Assembly: GCA_964544265.1 (NCBI GenBank)
Contig: CAZJBD010000002.1
Span: forward strand, 10,801-74,800
Length of the DNA stretch: 64,000 nt
From: JALHVH01 sp964544265
Lineage (GTDB): Bacteria; Acidobacteriota; Aminicenantia; Aminicenantales; Saccharicenantaceae
Direction: 5' to 3'
Within the stretch, counting starts at the first letter, position 1. Each line of letters begins with the position of its first letter. The notes under the pieces were generated by a model. The model worked only from the letters and a program-made list of their open reading frames with translations. It made no database searches and had not been told where the DNA came from. Made by a program: the position numbers and the translations under genes. Of the stretch, positions 45,013 to 51,832 are shown piece by piece.

Positions 45013-46251
45013 TTAGGGTCTCTGGGCAGCCGGCCGGTTTTCTCCGGAAGAACAAATGGATGACGCATTGCGGGTTCGAATGTCCTCCAGGGCCTGGCGG
45101 AGAGTGTCGCCGAAGATGACGAGTTCGCCCGGGAAGTCTCTTAGAGCGAGGTCGATAATGGCCACGTCCACCTCCCTCGTATGGACGCGCGAGTATTCGT
45201 TGAGGGAAACGGTGTCGCCCGGATACCGGCCTTCGGGGTGGCGGAAAAGGTCTATTCCGGCGATCGTCAGCCGCTTCGGCCGGAGGGCGACCGCGGCTGC
45301 CACCATGAGGGGACCGTTGCTCGGCCGGGCCCGCCAAAAACGGTCCCGAATCAACGGGGATATCCGTTCCATGGTGAAATACTCCATGCGGCGGGGTCCG
45401 TGGGTGATAAAATGCCTGAGGAGCATCGCGTATTCGAGCCAGATGTTCCACAAGCCGAAGACGCGCGGAGGCAAGCGATGGAAGGTTGAGGCATCACCCA
45501 CAAAGACGACGTCTGGATCGGTCAGAAAACCTCGGAGTTTCCAGCGCCAGTTGACTCGCATCAGGCAGTCGTAATCAAGATTGGCCAGCTTTAGGTCTTC
45601 AGAGGAAGGGCCGTTTCCGAGGCATAGGATGGATTGGGGATTCCCCAGCCTCAAGCCTAAAGCGTCCCAATCATCGATGCGGCGTCTGTTGAAATAGGGT
45701 GCAAATGATTTCCAGAGGCGGCTCTGTCCAGCCCGGTCCCGCCAGGTCGGAACGCGCCAGGCCTGGTTCACCGGATGCTCATACGGAGCGGGCTTAACTA
45801 GACGCGCGAGGAAATTGTGGCCGTCTGGCACCGGGGTCCCAGAAGGCAAAGCAACCATGGGTACGGAATTCGAAACGGCATGCTCATGTATCGAGGCCGG
45901 TTTCGATCCCCCCGGGTCCAAAGTCATGATGAGCGCCGGACGAAGTCGCCGAAAATAGCGTCGGGCGACGGCCCCCGAATTCCCCGGGAAAGGCAAGACC
46001 TCGTCGTCCACGAACCTTTCCCGAAGCCAATTCTGCGTCTGCGGGTCGGAAGACATCATCACCAAGCGATACTGGGGGGCCTCTTCGGCTAAGGATTGAA
46101 TGAAGGCCGCGGCCTTTTCGAATGATGACGGCACTTCGCCCAGGAACCAGAGAGAACGTTTGACGCGCGGCAAGGGCCGAGAGATGTGAATTTGTTTTTT
46201 CCGGGGGAGCCCGATTCTCGCTTCGGGCGCTGAACCGGCGCTCCTCTCCAT
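45013..46251 (-). CDS. GT30-like N-domain fused to a GT29/DUF115-like domain
   Basis: A 412-residue protein with two unrelated-looking parts. Residues about 24-140 resemble the N-terminal domain of Kdo transferase WaaA/KdtA (SLWFLGEVPSSFEKAAAFIQ with the Glu of the GE motif, LRPALIMTLDPG). Residues about 200-370 carry sialyltransferase-like motifs: ILCLGNGPSSEDLKLANLDY followed by CLMRVN, and SNGPLMVAAAVALRPKRLTIAG. This mixture suggests an acidic-sugar (Kdo, sialic acid or related) transferase, but neither domain is complete. ATG 46251 is preceded at six bases by a TATATT -10 box, so the message is probably leaderless; a TTG at 46287 would lie in the promoter. Confidence 0.7.
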   Translation of the reverse strand: MERSAGSAPEARIGLPRKKQIHISRPLPRVKRSLWFLGEVPSSFEKAAAFIQSLAEEAPQYRLVMMSSDPQTQNWLRERFVDDEVLPFPGNSGAVARRYFRRLRPALIMTLDPGGSKPASIHEHAVSNSVPMVALPSGTPVPDGHNFLARLVKPAPYEHPVNQAWRVPTWRDRAGQSRLWKSFAPYFNRRRIDDWDALGLRLGNPQSILCLGNGPSSEDLKLANLDYDCLMRVNWRWKLRGFLTDPDVVFVGDASTFHRLPPRVFGLWNIWLEYAMLLRHFITHGPRRMEYFTMERISPLIRDRFWRARPSNGPLMVAAAVALRPKRLTIAGIDLFRHPEGRYPGDTVSLNEYSRVHTREVDVAIIDLALRDFPGELVIFGDTLRQALEDIRTRNASSICSSGENRPAAQRP

Positions 46252-46257
46252 ACCGGT

Positions 46258-46287
46258 AATATATCGCCGGCCCTTCGGCGATGTCAA
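46258..46287 (-). promoter_or_regulatory. putative promoter giving a leaderless GT30/29-fusion mRNA
   Basis: Minus strand: TTGACA (46287-46282), an 18-base spacer and TATATT (46263-46258), then six bases (ACCGGT) and ATG 46251. The spacer begins with TCGCCG, as in the LEA2 promoter. Confidence 0.65.
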
Positions 46288-46439
46288 TAATCGCGAGAGC
46301 CCATGTCCAAAAGATGTCGATATTTGAAATCCCTGCGAACAGGGACGTGCAAATTGAATCCGGCACGAAGCCAGGAGAGAAGGGGCAGGCTGAACAGGCT
46401 GAGAGAGTCTGTCAAGAGGTTATCGGCCGGAGCGTCTGC

Positions 46440-46988
46440 TCAGAGAAGCCCGAAATGCGCTTTAATGATCCGTTCTCTTTCTGCGGCCGGCACTGACAGG
46501 GTATCCAGGCGATGCTTGTGATGGACCAAGGTTTTTTCGGCCAGGGACGTGGACATGACGATCCGGGCCGGATTACCCAGCACGACCGAATTGTCGGGGA
46601 TGACGCCCCGGACCACGGATCCCGCCCCAATGATGCAGTTGTTTCCTATTACGGTATTAGGCAAGATAATGCTGTTAAGCCCGATATACGTGTTGCTCCC
46701 CACGGTGATCCTTCCCAAGAGCTGGATCTGGGGGTGTTTATCACGGAAAAGACAGACGGCCCCATCGTGGGTGATAAATTGAGTGCCGGGGGCGACAAGG
46801 ACGTGATCTCCGATGTCGACGAGATAGGGATCGTTCGAAAATCCTTGTGCATAGATCCGGCAGTTCTTTCCTATCCGGACTCCCCGCACCCTCAATCGAT
46901 CGATCGTCCATTCCTCGGGGCTTTTCCCACGAAGCTGCCGCAGGATCGCGTCCTCGATCTTAGCTATCCACGAGCTGATTCTCATCAT
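46440..46988 (-). CDS. left-handed beta-helix (hexapeptide) acyltransferase
   Basis: A 182-residue LbH protein of the sugar O-acyltransferase (maltose/galactoside/NeuD-like) type. Hexapeptide coils are visible from YLVDIGDHVLVAPG to NSVVLGNPARIVM, with the putative catalytic His in FITHDGAV. Such enzymes normally move acyl groups from CoA to a sugar hydroxyl. It is the last gene of the leftward adenylation/carrier-protein cassette, 51 bases after the carrier protein stop, and could accept the carrier-bound acyl group. The next gene downstream (GT30/29 fusion) has its own promoter. Confidence 0.85.
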   Translation of the reverse strand: MMRISSWIAKIEDAILRQLRGKSPEEWTIDRLRVRGVRIGKNCRIYAQGFSNDPYLVDIGDHVLVAPGTQFITHDGAVCLFRDKHPQIQLLGRITVGSNTYIGLNSIILPNTVIGNNCIIGAGSVVRGVIPDNSVVLGNPARIVMSTSLAEKTLVHHKHRLDTLSVPAAERERIIKAHFGLL

Positions 46989-47039
46989 ATCTGATCTCTC
47001 CTGTCGTCCGGCCGGGTGTATCTTTTGTGAGTCCTCTCA

Positions 47040-47318
47040 TCAGGACCTGTTGAAGCCGGGATCGTCGCCTGTTTCACGCAACCTTCGGATCATGGCCGCG
47101 ATCCGCTTCGGCGATTCGAAATTCTCGGCCGTGACTTCGTCTATGGGCAGAGGACGTCCGAGCAGGTCCTCCAAGAGGGTGACCAGCTGGACAACCTTCA
47201 TGGAATCGAGGAGTCCCTCTTCGAGCAAGGCAGAGTCTTCAGTCAGCACGGTTTCCAGTTCGCCATGAAGGCAGATCTCTCGAATCCATTGGATGATCTT
47301 ATCTTGGTCTGTGTTCAT
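47040..47318 (-). CDS. stand-alone peptidyl/acyl carrier protein
   Basis: A 92-residue carrier protein. The phosphopantetheine attachment Ser is in EEGLLDSMKVVQLVTLLED, with a DSM in place of the usual DSL. The length is that of free PCPs such as PltL and CloN5. AAGGAAAA precedes ATG 47318, which overlaps the adenylation enzyme stop (ATGA), so the two proteins are made together. It is predicted to carry the amino acid activated by that enzyme. No ketosynthase or condensation domain is nearby. Confidence 0.88.
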   Translation of the reverse strand: MNTDQDKIIQWIREICLHGELETVLTEDSALLEEGLLDSMKVVQLVTLLEDLLGRPLPIDEVTAENFESPKRIAAMIRRLRETGDDPGFNRS

Positions 47319-48898
47319 GAGGTTTTCCTTTCCCTGGATTCTTTCGTCATGGCCTCGGCCGCCCATTCCGTCAGCCGGGCCCGATCGACCTTGCCGTTCG
47401 GGAGAAGGGGCAGTCCGGAACGGACAAAAAAGGATGCTGGCACGGCATGGGAGGGCAGCCGGCCGGCGCAGAATCTGCGGAGCGTCGTTGCTGAAAGCGC
47501 TGCTTCGAGGGCGGGGACGATAAAGGCGATAAGGCGGGGATTTAGGCTCTCGAGCCCGTGGCCGACGACCACCGCCTGGCTTGCGCCGGGGCATGAGGCT
47601 AAAACACTCTCGATTTCCGTAAGCTCTACCCGGTGGCCGCGGATTTTCACTTGACGATCTCGGCGACCGCGGAAAAAGAACCGGCCGTCGGACCCGAGAG
47701 CGCCGAAATCGCCGGTCAGGAATGAGTCATCCCTGCGGTTTAAGCGAACGGCCCGGGTTAGGTCCGGCCGTCTCCAATAGCCACGCATTACGGACGGGCC
47801 TGCTACCCATATTTCTCCGGCCCGGCCGGCGGCAGGAGGCCTCCCGTTTTCCCCGCGGAGACCGACCTCCAGGTGCTCGCAGGGGAGTCCGATTGGGATT
47901 TCCGCCTGCTTTTCATCCGGAGGGCCGGGCAGGATATGATAGGTGCAGACATTGGTTTCCGTCGGACCGTAGAGGTTTACGTAGCGAGGGCCGGGGAGCA
48001 GGCCCATGAGCTTGCGCAGGTCGGCCAGCGGGAAGACCTCTCCAGCGAAAAATATCGTCCGCAAGGAAGGCAGACCGCCATGCTCAAGACGACCATGCTC
48101 AAGCAGAAAACGGAGCGCGGTTGGGACGGAATACCAGATGCTGCAGCGCTGCGCCCGAACGGCTTGGGCCACAGCCTGGGGAAACAAAACGAGTTTCTCA
48201 TTCAGGAGGAAGACCGCGGCCCCGAGTCTTAGGGTCGCGAAGAGGTCGAGTGTCGAGAGGTCGAAATAGAATGGGGCATGGCTGACAAAACGGTCCTCCG
48301 GGCTAAGCCCGAAGCGTGCGATCGCCCATTCAACGAAGGAAAGAATATTACGATGACTAAGCACGACGCCCTTCGGCTCTCCGGTCGTTCCGGACGTATA
48401 GAGAATAGCTGCCTGGTCCTCTGGATCGATGACCGGAAGCTCGGCAGCTAGAACATCCCCGATCCAGGGATCAAGCCCATGACCTGTATCGATTCCAGAG
48501 ACGGTGACCGAAGGCGGACAGTCTTTAGCCGGGCAGGCCGTAGCGAGCAGCGACCGGATTCTGGGTGTTGTTACCAGAAGACCGGCCTGGGCATCCTGGA
48601 CCTGCTTGTGGATATACTGGACCGGGGACGACGCCGCAAGCGGGACGTAGGCCGCGCCCGAGGCCAGCACTCCGAGAATGACTTGGACGGCTTCGACACA
48701 TTTTGGCAGGCAAACGGCGACTCGACAGCCTTGGCCGATCCCCGACTTCCTGAGCCGGGTTGCGATGCGCAAGACAGGTCCGCGGAGCTCGTTGTAGGTT
48801 ATAGACCCCGCGGGCCAAGCGACCGCGGTTTTTCGTTCCTGCCCCGGCTCAAAATTGAGGAGCGGGGAATGGAGAAGCGAAGAGGATGTCGGGGCCAC
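47315..48898 (-). CDS. stand-alone amino-acid adenylation enzyme, proline-type code (PltF/CloN4-like)
   Basis: A 527-residue ANL adenylating enzyme with all core motifs: ILYTSGTTGEPKGVVLSH (A3), APFYFDLSTLDLF (A4), YVNLYGPTETNVC (A5), TGDFGALGSDGRFFFRG (A7) and LPNGKVDRARL with the A10 Lys. Aligning by eye to the gramicidin A-domain frame gives the ten-residue code D-L-L-Y-F-A-L-V-C-K, nearly the code I recall for proline activation by PltF/RedM-type enzymes (Leu instead of Phe at the fifth place). DltA-like enzymes have a different code. It would form prolyl-AMP and load it onto the adjacent carrier protein. The start is GTG 48898 with AAGGAG upstream. Confidence 0.82.
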   Translation of the reverse strand: MAPTSSSLLHSPLLNFEPGQERKTAVAWPAGSITYNELRGPVLRIATRLRKSGIGQGCRVAVCLPKCVEAVQVILGVLASGAAYVPLAASSPVQYIHKQVQDAQAGLLVTTPRIRSLLATACPAKDCPPSVTVSGIDTGHGLDPWIGDVLAAELPVIDPEDQAAILYTSGTTGEPKGVVLSHRNILSFVEWAIARFGLSPEDRFVSHAPFYFDLSTLDLFATLRLGAAVFLLNEKLVLFPQAVAQAVRAQRCSIWYSVPTALRFLLEHGRLEHGGLPSLRTIFFAGEVFPLADLRKLMGLLPGPRYVNLYGPTETNVCTYHILPGPPDEKQAEIPIGLPCEHLEVGLRGENGRPPAAGRAGEIWVAGPSVMRGYWRRPDLTRAVRLNRRDDSFLTGDFGALGSDGRFFFRGRRDRQVKIRGHRVELTEIESVLASCPGASQAVVVGHGLESLNPRLIAFIVPALEAALSATTLRRFCAGRLPSHAVPASFFVRSGLPLLPNGKVDRARLTEWAAEAMTKESRERKTS

Positions 48899-48908
48899 CG
48901 TAGCTCCT

Positions 48909-50039
48909 TTATTTGATGCAGGCAGAGATGATGTTCAGCATGACGTCCGACGTTCCCGAGGCGGACATTACAGCCACGACGTCCTTTAGGGCGGTCCCTG
49001 CGCCGCCCTCATCCAGCCATCCGGCTCCAGCGTAAACCCGCAAGAGCTCTTCTGCGCATTCGATAATGGACTCGCCCACGAACAGCTTGACCCTGGCCGG
49101 CCACAGCAGGGGATCTTCCTGGCAATCGATGGCCAAAGCTCCCCGGTAGAGGAGCTGGCGGGCCGCTTCGAGCCTGCAGTGTGTGCGCGCCAGGCGGTGT
49201 GAAACGGCTTGATGATTGAAAAGAGAACCGGCGCCGTCCCGCCGGCCTCGAACATATTTCAGACATCGTTTGAGATCCAGCTCCGCTGCCCCCAAGAAAC
49301 CGGCCAAGAGACACGTCCGTTCCCATTGCATGCTGACTTTCATCACGGCGAATCCGCCGCCTGACCGGCCGAGGACGGCCTCCTTCGGCAGAGGGACGTC
49401 ATAGAGCTCGAGCCGGGCCATGGGCGCGGCCGCAAGGCCCAGGGTGGGAGTCAACGGCTTGATGCTCAGACCTGGCATATCCCGGGGTAAAAGGAATGCC
49501 GTCAATCCAAGGAGTCCGCGCCGGGGATTCTCTGAAGCGATGAGCAGAAAGAGGTCGGCGACTGGACCATTCGTGACGAGGATCTTGGCCCCGCGGATTT
49601 GGTAACCGGCTCCGCTGTCCTTGGCGACGGTGGCCATATCCGAGAGGCTTGAGCCTCCGGTTTCCTCGGTAGCGGCCAGAGCTCCGACGGCGCCGCCGCC
49701 GGCCAACCTCTCACCCCAAAGGTCCTTTTGCTGTTTGCTGCCGAAACGGGAGACGGCCACGGCGACTCCGAATAAATGCGCGCTCATGGCGAACAGAAGC
49801 CCCCGGTCTGCCCCCCCGCTCCCGAGGGCTTCGAAGATGCCAACCGTGGTCAGGGCGCCGTGGGCGCCGCCGCCCCATTCCGACGGCAAGGGGGCGCCCA
49901 AAATGCCCTCTCGAGCGCAGGCATCCCAGGCCCAGCGATCGAAATCGAGGGCCGGAGGGCGTGGCGCAAGGATCTGCTCCGCGAAGCGCCGTGCGCCTTC
50001 TATCAAAGATTGTTGGCTGTCGCTCCAGGGTTCGGCCAT
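48909..50039 (-). CDS. acyl-CoA-dehydrogenase-family flavoprotein, prolyl-S-carrier oxidase-like (PltE/CloN3/AnaB-like)
   Basis: A 376-residue ACAD-fold protein: GALAATEETGGSSLSDM, TNGPVADLFLLIA, MQWERTCLLAGFLGAAELDL and a conserved C-terminus. The usual catalytic Glu before GT in the last helix is replaced (SASGTSD), while Glu240 in QWERTCLLA corresponds to the isovaleryl-CoA-dehydrogenase/AnaB position (Glu near 244). That shift is a feature of prolyl-carrier oxidases. With the proline-type adenylation enzyme and PCP, it would oxidise prolyl-S-PCP toward pyrrolyl-2-carboxyl-S-PCP. The gene ends 10 bases before the adenylation gene. Alternatives: another acyl-ACP oxidase. Confidence 0.78.
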   Translation of the reverse strand: MAEPWSDSQQSLIEGARRFAEQILAPRPPALDFDRWAWDACAREGILGAPLPSEWGGGAHGALTTVGIFEALGSGGADRGLLFAMSAHLFGVAVAVSRFGSKQQKDLWGERLAGGGAVGALAATEETGGSSLSDMATVAKDSGAGYQIRGAKILVTNGPVADLFLLIASENPRRGLLGLTAFLLPRDMPGLSIKPLTPTLGLAAAPMARLELYDVPLPKEAVLGRSGGGFAVMKVSMQWERTCLLAGFLGAAELDLKRCLKYVRGRRDGAGSLFNHQAVSHRLARTHCRLEAARQLLYRGALAIDCQEDPLLWPARVKLFVGESIIECAEELLRVYAGAGWLDEGGAGTALKDVVAVMSASGTSDVMLNIISACIK

Positions 50040-50053
50040 GACATTCTCCTCTC

Positions 50054-50965
50054 TTAATTGTTTCTTCCTTCGGCCCCCGCCTCCGGGAGAGTTACGAACT
50101 TGTCCATGTTGAAGATATTGCCCGGGTCTTCAGACCAACGTTCTTCCAACAGCCGCGCGTATTGCCGAACGAGCGACTCGACCCGTTGCCTTCGCTCCTG
50201 AGAAGTTTTACCGCCAAGAGGATCGAGGAATTCGATCCTGACTTTCCCGGTATCGACAATAGGGGCCATGACGGGGATGATGTCGGCCCCGCATTCGACG
50301 GCCAGTTCGGCGAATCCTGAGGCAAAAAATCGGCGCCGTCCATGAAAGATCAGGCTAAAACCGCTGGTTCCATTGTAGCCGTCGGCGGCGATGCAGAGCA
50401 GCCGCTCGGAGTCCAGGCAGCGCTTAGCCCGCAGAGCGGACCGGGCCAGGAACTCTCCCGCAGTCGGGATAATGGTCAATCCTTCAGGCCGGTGGACCTT
50501 CAAGATTGAGAAGATATCAGCACATTCGATCGAGCTAAGCCGGAAGCCGAGACGGCACAGGAGAAGCGGAACACACTGAAAAGCCCCATAATGGCTGTTT
50601 ACGATCACGACTTTCCGGCCCTCGGCGATCAGCCGACGAACCTTCTCGAATCCATCGATTGTCAGCCAAGCGGGCGGTCGGTTTGGCTTTTCCCAACGGC
50701 TGAGCTCTTTCAAACGGGGCAGGGCCAATCTCGTCACCTGCATCTGCCTTTGAAAGACTCCGGACTTCCGTCCCGGCGGCCCGGCTAATAAGCCGAAGTC
50801 TTGACGAAAATGACACCATTCCTCGGGGCAGACGACCGCCCGAAATAAGCTTTGACTCCAAAGACAGGAAAGGATCCGACAGGCGGAAGCGTAGGGCAGC
50901 AGGAGGCAGAAGCGCAAAACGAGGAGATGGAATGGATCCGGCGCAGAGATGGACAATACAGGCAT
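50054..50965 (-). CDS. LPLAT / lipid A acyltransferase (LpxL/HtrB)-like protein with altered dyad
   Basis: A 303-residue member of the LpxL/HtrB-like family (VIVNSHYGAFQCVPLLL, ADGYNGTSG, ECGADIIPVMAPIVDTG). The catalytic H-x4-D/E reads H-YGAF-Q, so the acid is a Gln, and activity may be lost or changed. An N-terminal hydrophobic segment (LLVLRFCLLLPYAS) anchors it to the membrane. It is the first gene of the cassette and 14 bases before the ACAD gene. A candidate to transfer the carrier-bound acyl group to a glycolipid. The ATG lacks a good Shine-Dalgarno; start approximate. Confidence 0.72.
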   Translation of the reverse strand: MPVLSISAPDPFHLLVLRFCLLLPYASACRILSCLWSQSLFRAVVCPEEWCHFRQDFGLLAGPPGRKSGVFQRQMQVTRLALPRLKELSRWEKPNRPPAWLTIDGFEKVRRLIAEGRKVVIVNSHYGAFQCVPLLLCRLGFRLSSIECADIFSILKVHRPEGLTIIPTAGEFLARSALRAKRCLDSERLLCIAADGYNGTSGFSLIFHGRRRFFASGFAELAVECGADIIPVMAPIVDTGKVRIEFLDPLGGKTSQERRQRVESLVRQYARLLEERWSEDPGNIFNMDKFVTLPEAGAEGRNN

Positions 50966-50983
50966 TTCGATATCGCGGCTCTC

Positions 50984-51012
50984 ATCTTAATCAAGAGCCA
51001 GGAGCCGGTCAA
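50984..51012 (-). promoter_or_regulatory. putative promoter of the adenylation/carrier-protein cassette
   Basis: Minus strand: TTGACC (51012-51007), a 17-base spacer and TAAGAT (50989-50984), 18 bases before the LPLAT ATG. Three mismatches in total. Confidence 0.45.
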
Positions 51013-51088
51013 TCGGATTCAGTGCTTAACGCTGCCGGCCAGGGCCTCCGGGACCACCCCTTCGTTTCCTGGATTGTGGACCTTTCCT

Positions 51089-51814
51089 TTATTCGCGGAC
51101 CGGCGGATTCCCGGCCTTGGCTATAAGAAGAGTCTTGGGATCGAGCCTGAGGCGAAGCTTGTCTGAAACTGGCAGGTCGTGGGCCTTGACCAGGTCCAGT
51201 CTGACGATCCCGCTCTCGTGGCGCAGGGAGATGAGGACGTCGATCGTGCCCAGGTAATTATGAAGCATGAACGCCACGCCCTTGTCGTCGAAAAGAGGAT
51301 CATCCCCCTTAAGGGACGCGCTGAACCAGACCTCGAGCCCCAGGCGGGCGGCGAATTCCTTGAACTTCCGAATATCCTCCGGGGTGCCCTGGACGAAATC
51401 AAAGCCGTCGACAATGATCGTGTCCGCGGCAAAATTACCGTGGATGATCATGGCCTCCAGGCTCCTGAGGACCTGCTCGGTCTTGGCGCCGTCTTGGTTA
51501 AAGTTCATGATGACCCGGTTTTTGATGATGTCGTCATGGAATTCGGACGCCGCTTTCATGCCCTTTTTTTTGGACAGCTCCTTCAGGATCTCTTCGTACC
51601 AGGTGATGATGTAGTCCACCCGGCTGGCGTAGGAGACGTGGATGACGGGTCTCTTCTGGAGAAGCTTGTCCGTGGCGATGTGAACTAGGCAGGCCGTCTT
51701 GCCGACGCCCTTGCGCGAGGCCAACACCCCGATATTGCCCTTGCCCAGGCCGCCGTGGATGGATTTCTCGAGGTTCCGGATCGGGCTCCTTTGGATGATT
51801 TCGGTGTTGACCAT
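51089..51814 (-). CDS. RecA-like/DnaB-type P-loop ATPase of unknown role
   Basis: A 241-residue ATPase with Walker A (VLASRKGVGKTACL, about 31) and a Walker B-like DTIIVDGFDF (about 135). The overall RecA/KaiC/DnaB-like fold is suggested by the N-terminal targeting region and the C-terminal VRLDLVKAHDLPVSDKLRLR strand pair. No nucleic-acid-binding domain is attached. It lies 18 bases after the EF-G stop in the same direction, with GGAGGAG before the ATG, so it is probably co-transcribed with EF-G. The function is not known. Confidence 0.7.
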   Translation of the reverse strand: MVNTEIIQRSPIRNLEKSIHGGLGKGNIGVLASRKGVGKTACLVHIATDKLLQKRPVIHVSYASRVDYIITWYEEILKELSKKKGMKAASEFHDDIIKNRVIMNFNQDGAKTEQVLRSLEAMIIHGNFAADTIIVDGFDFVQGTPEDIRKFKEFAARLGLEVWFSASLKGDDPLFDDKGVAFMLHNYLGTIDVLISLRHESGIVRLDLVKAHDLPVSDKLRLRLDPKTLLIAKAGNPPVRE

Positions 51815-51832
51815 GGACTGAGTCTCCTCCCT

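Noticed and set aside
47315..48898. DltA-like D-alanyl lipoteichoic acid system
   Set aside because: No DltB (MBOAT) or DltD is nearby, the specificity residues resemble proline enzymes, and an ACAD-type oxidase is part of the operon.
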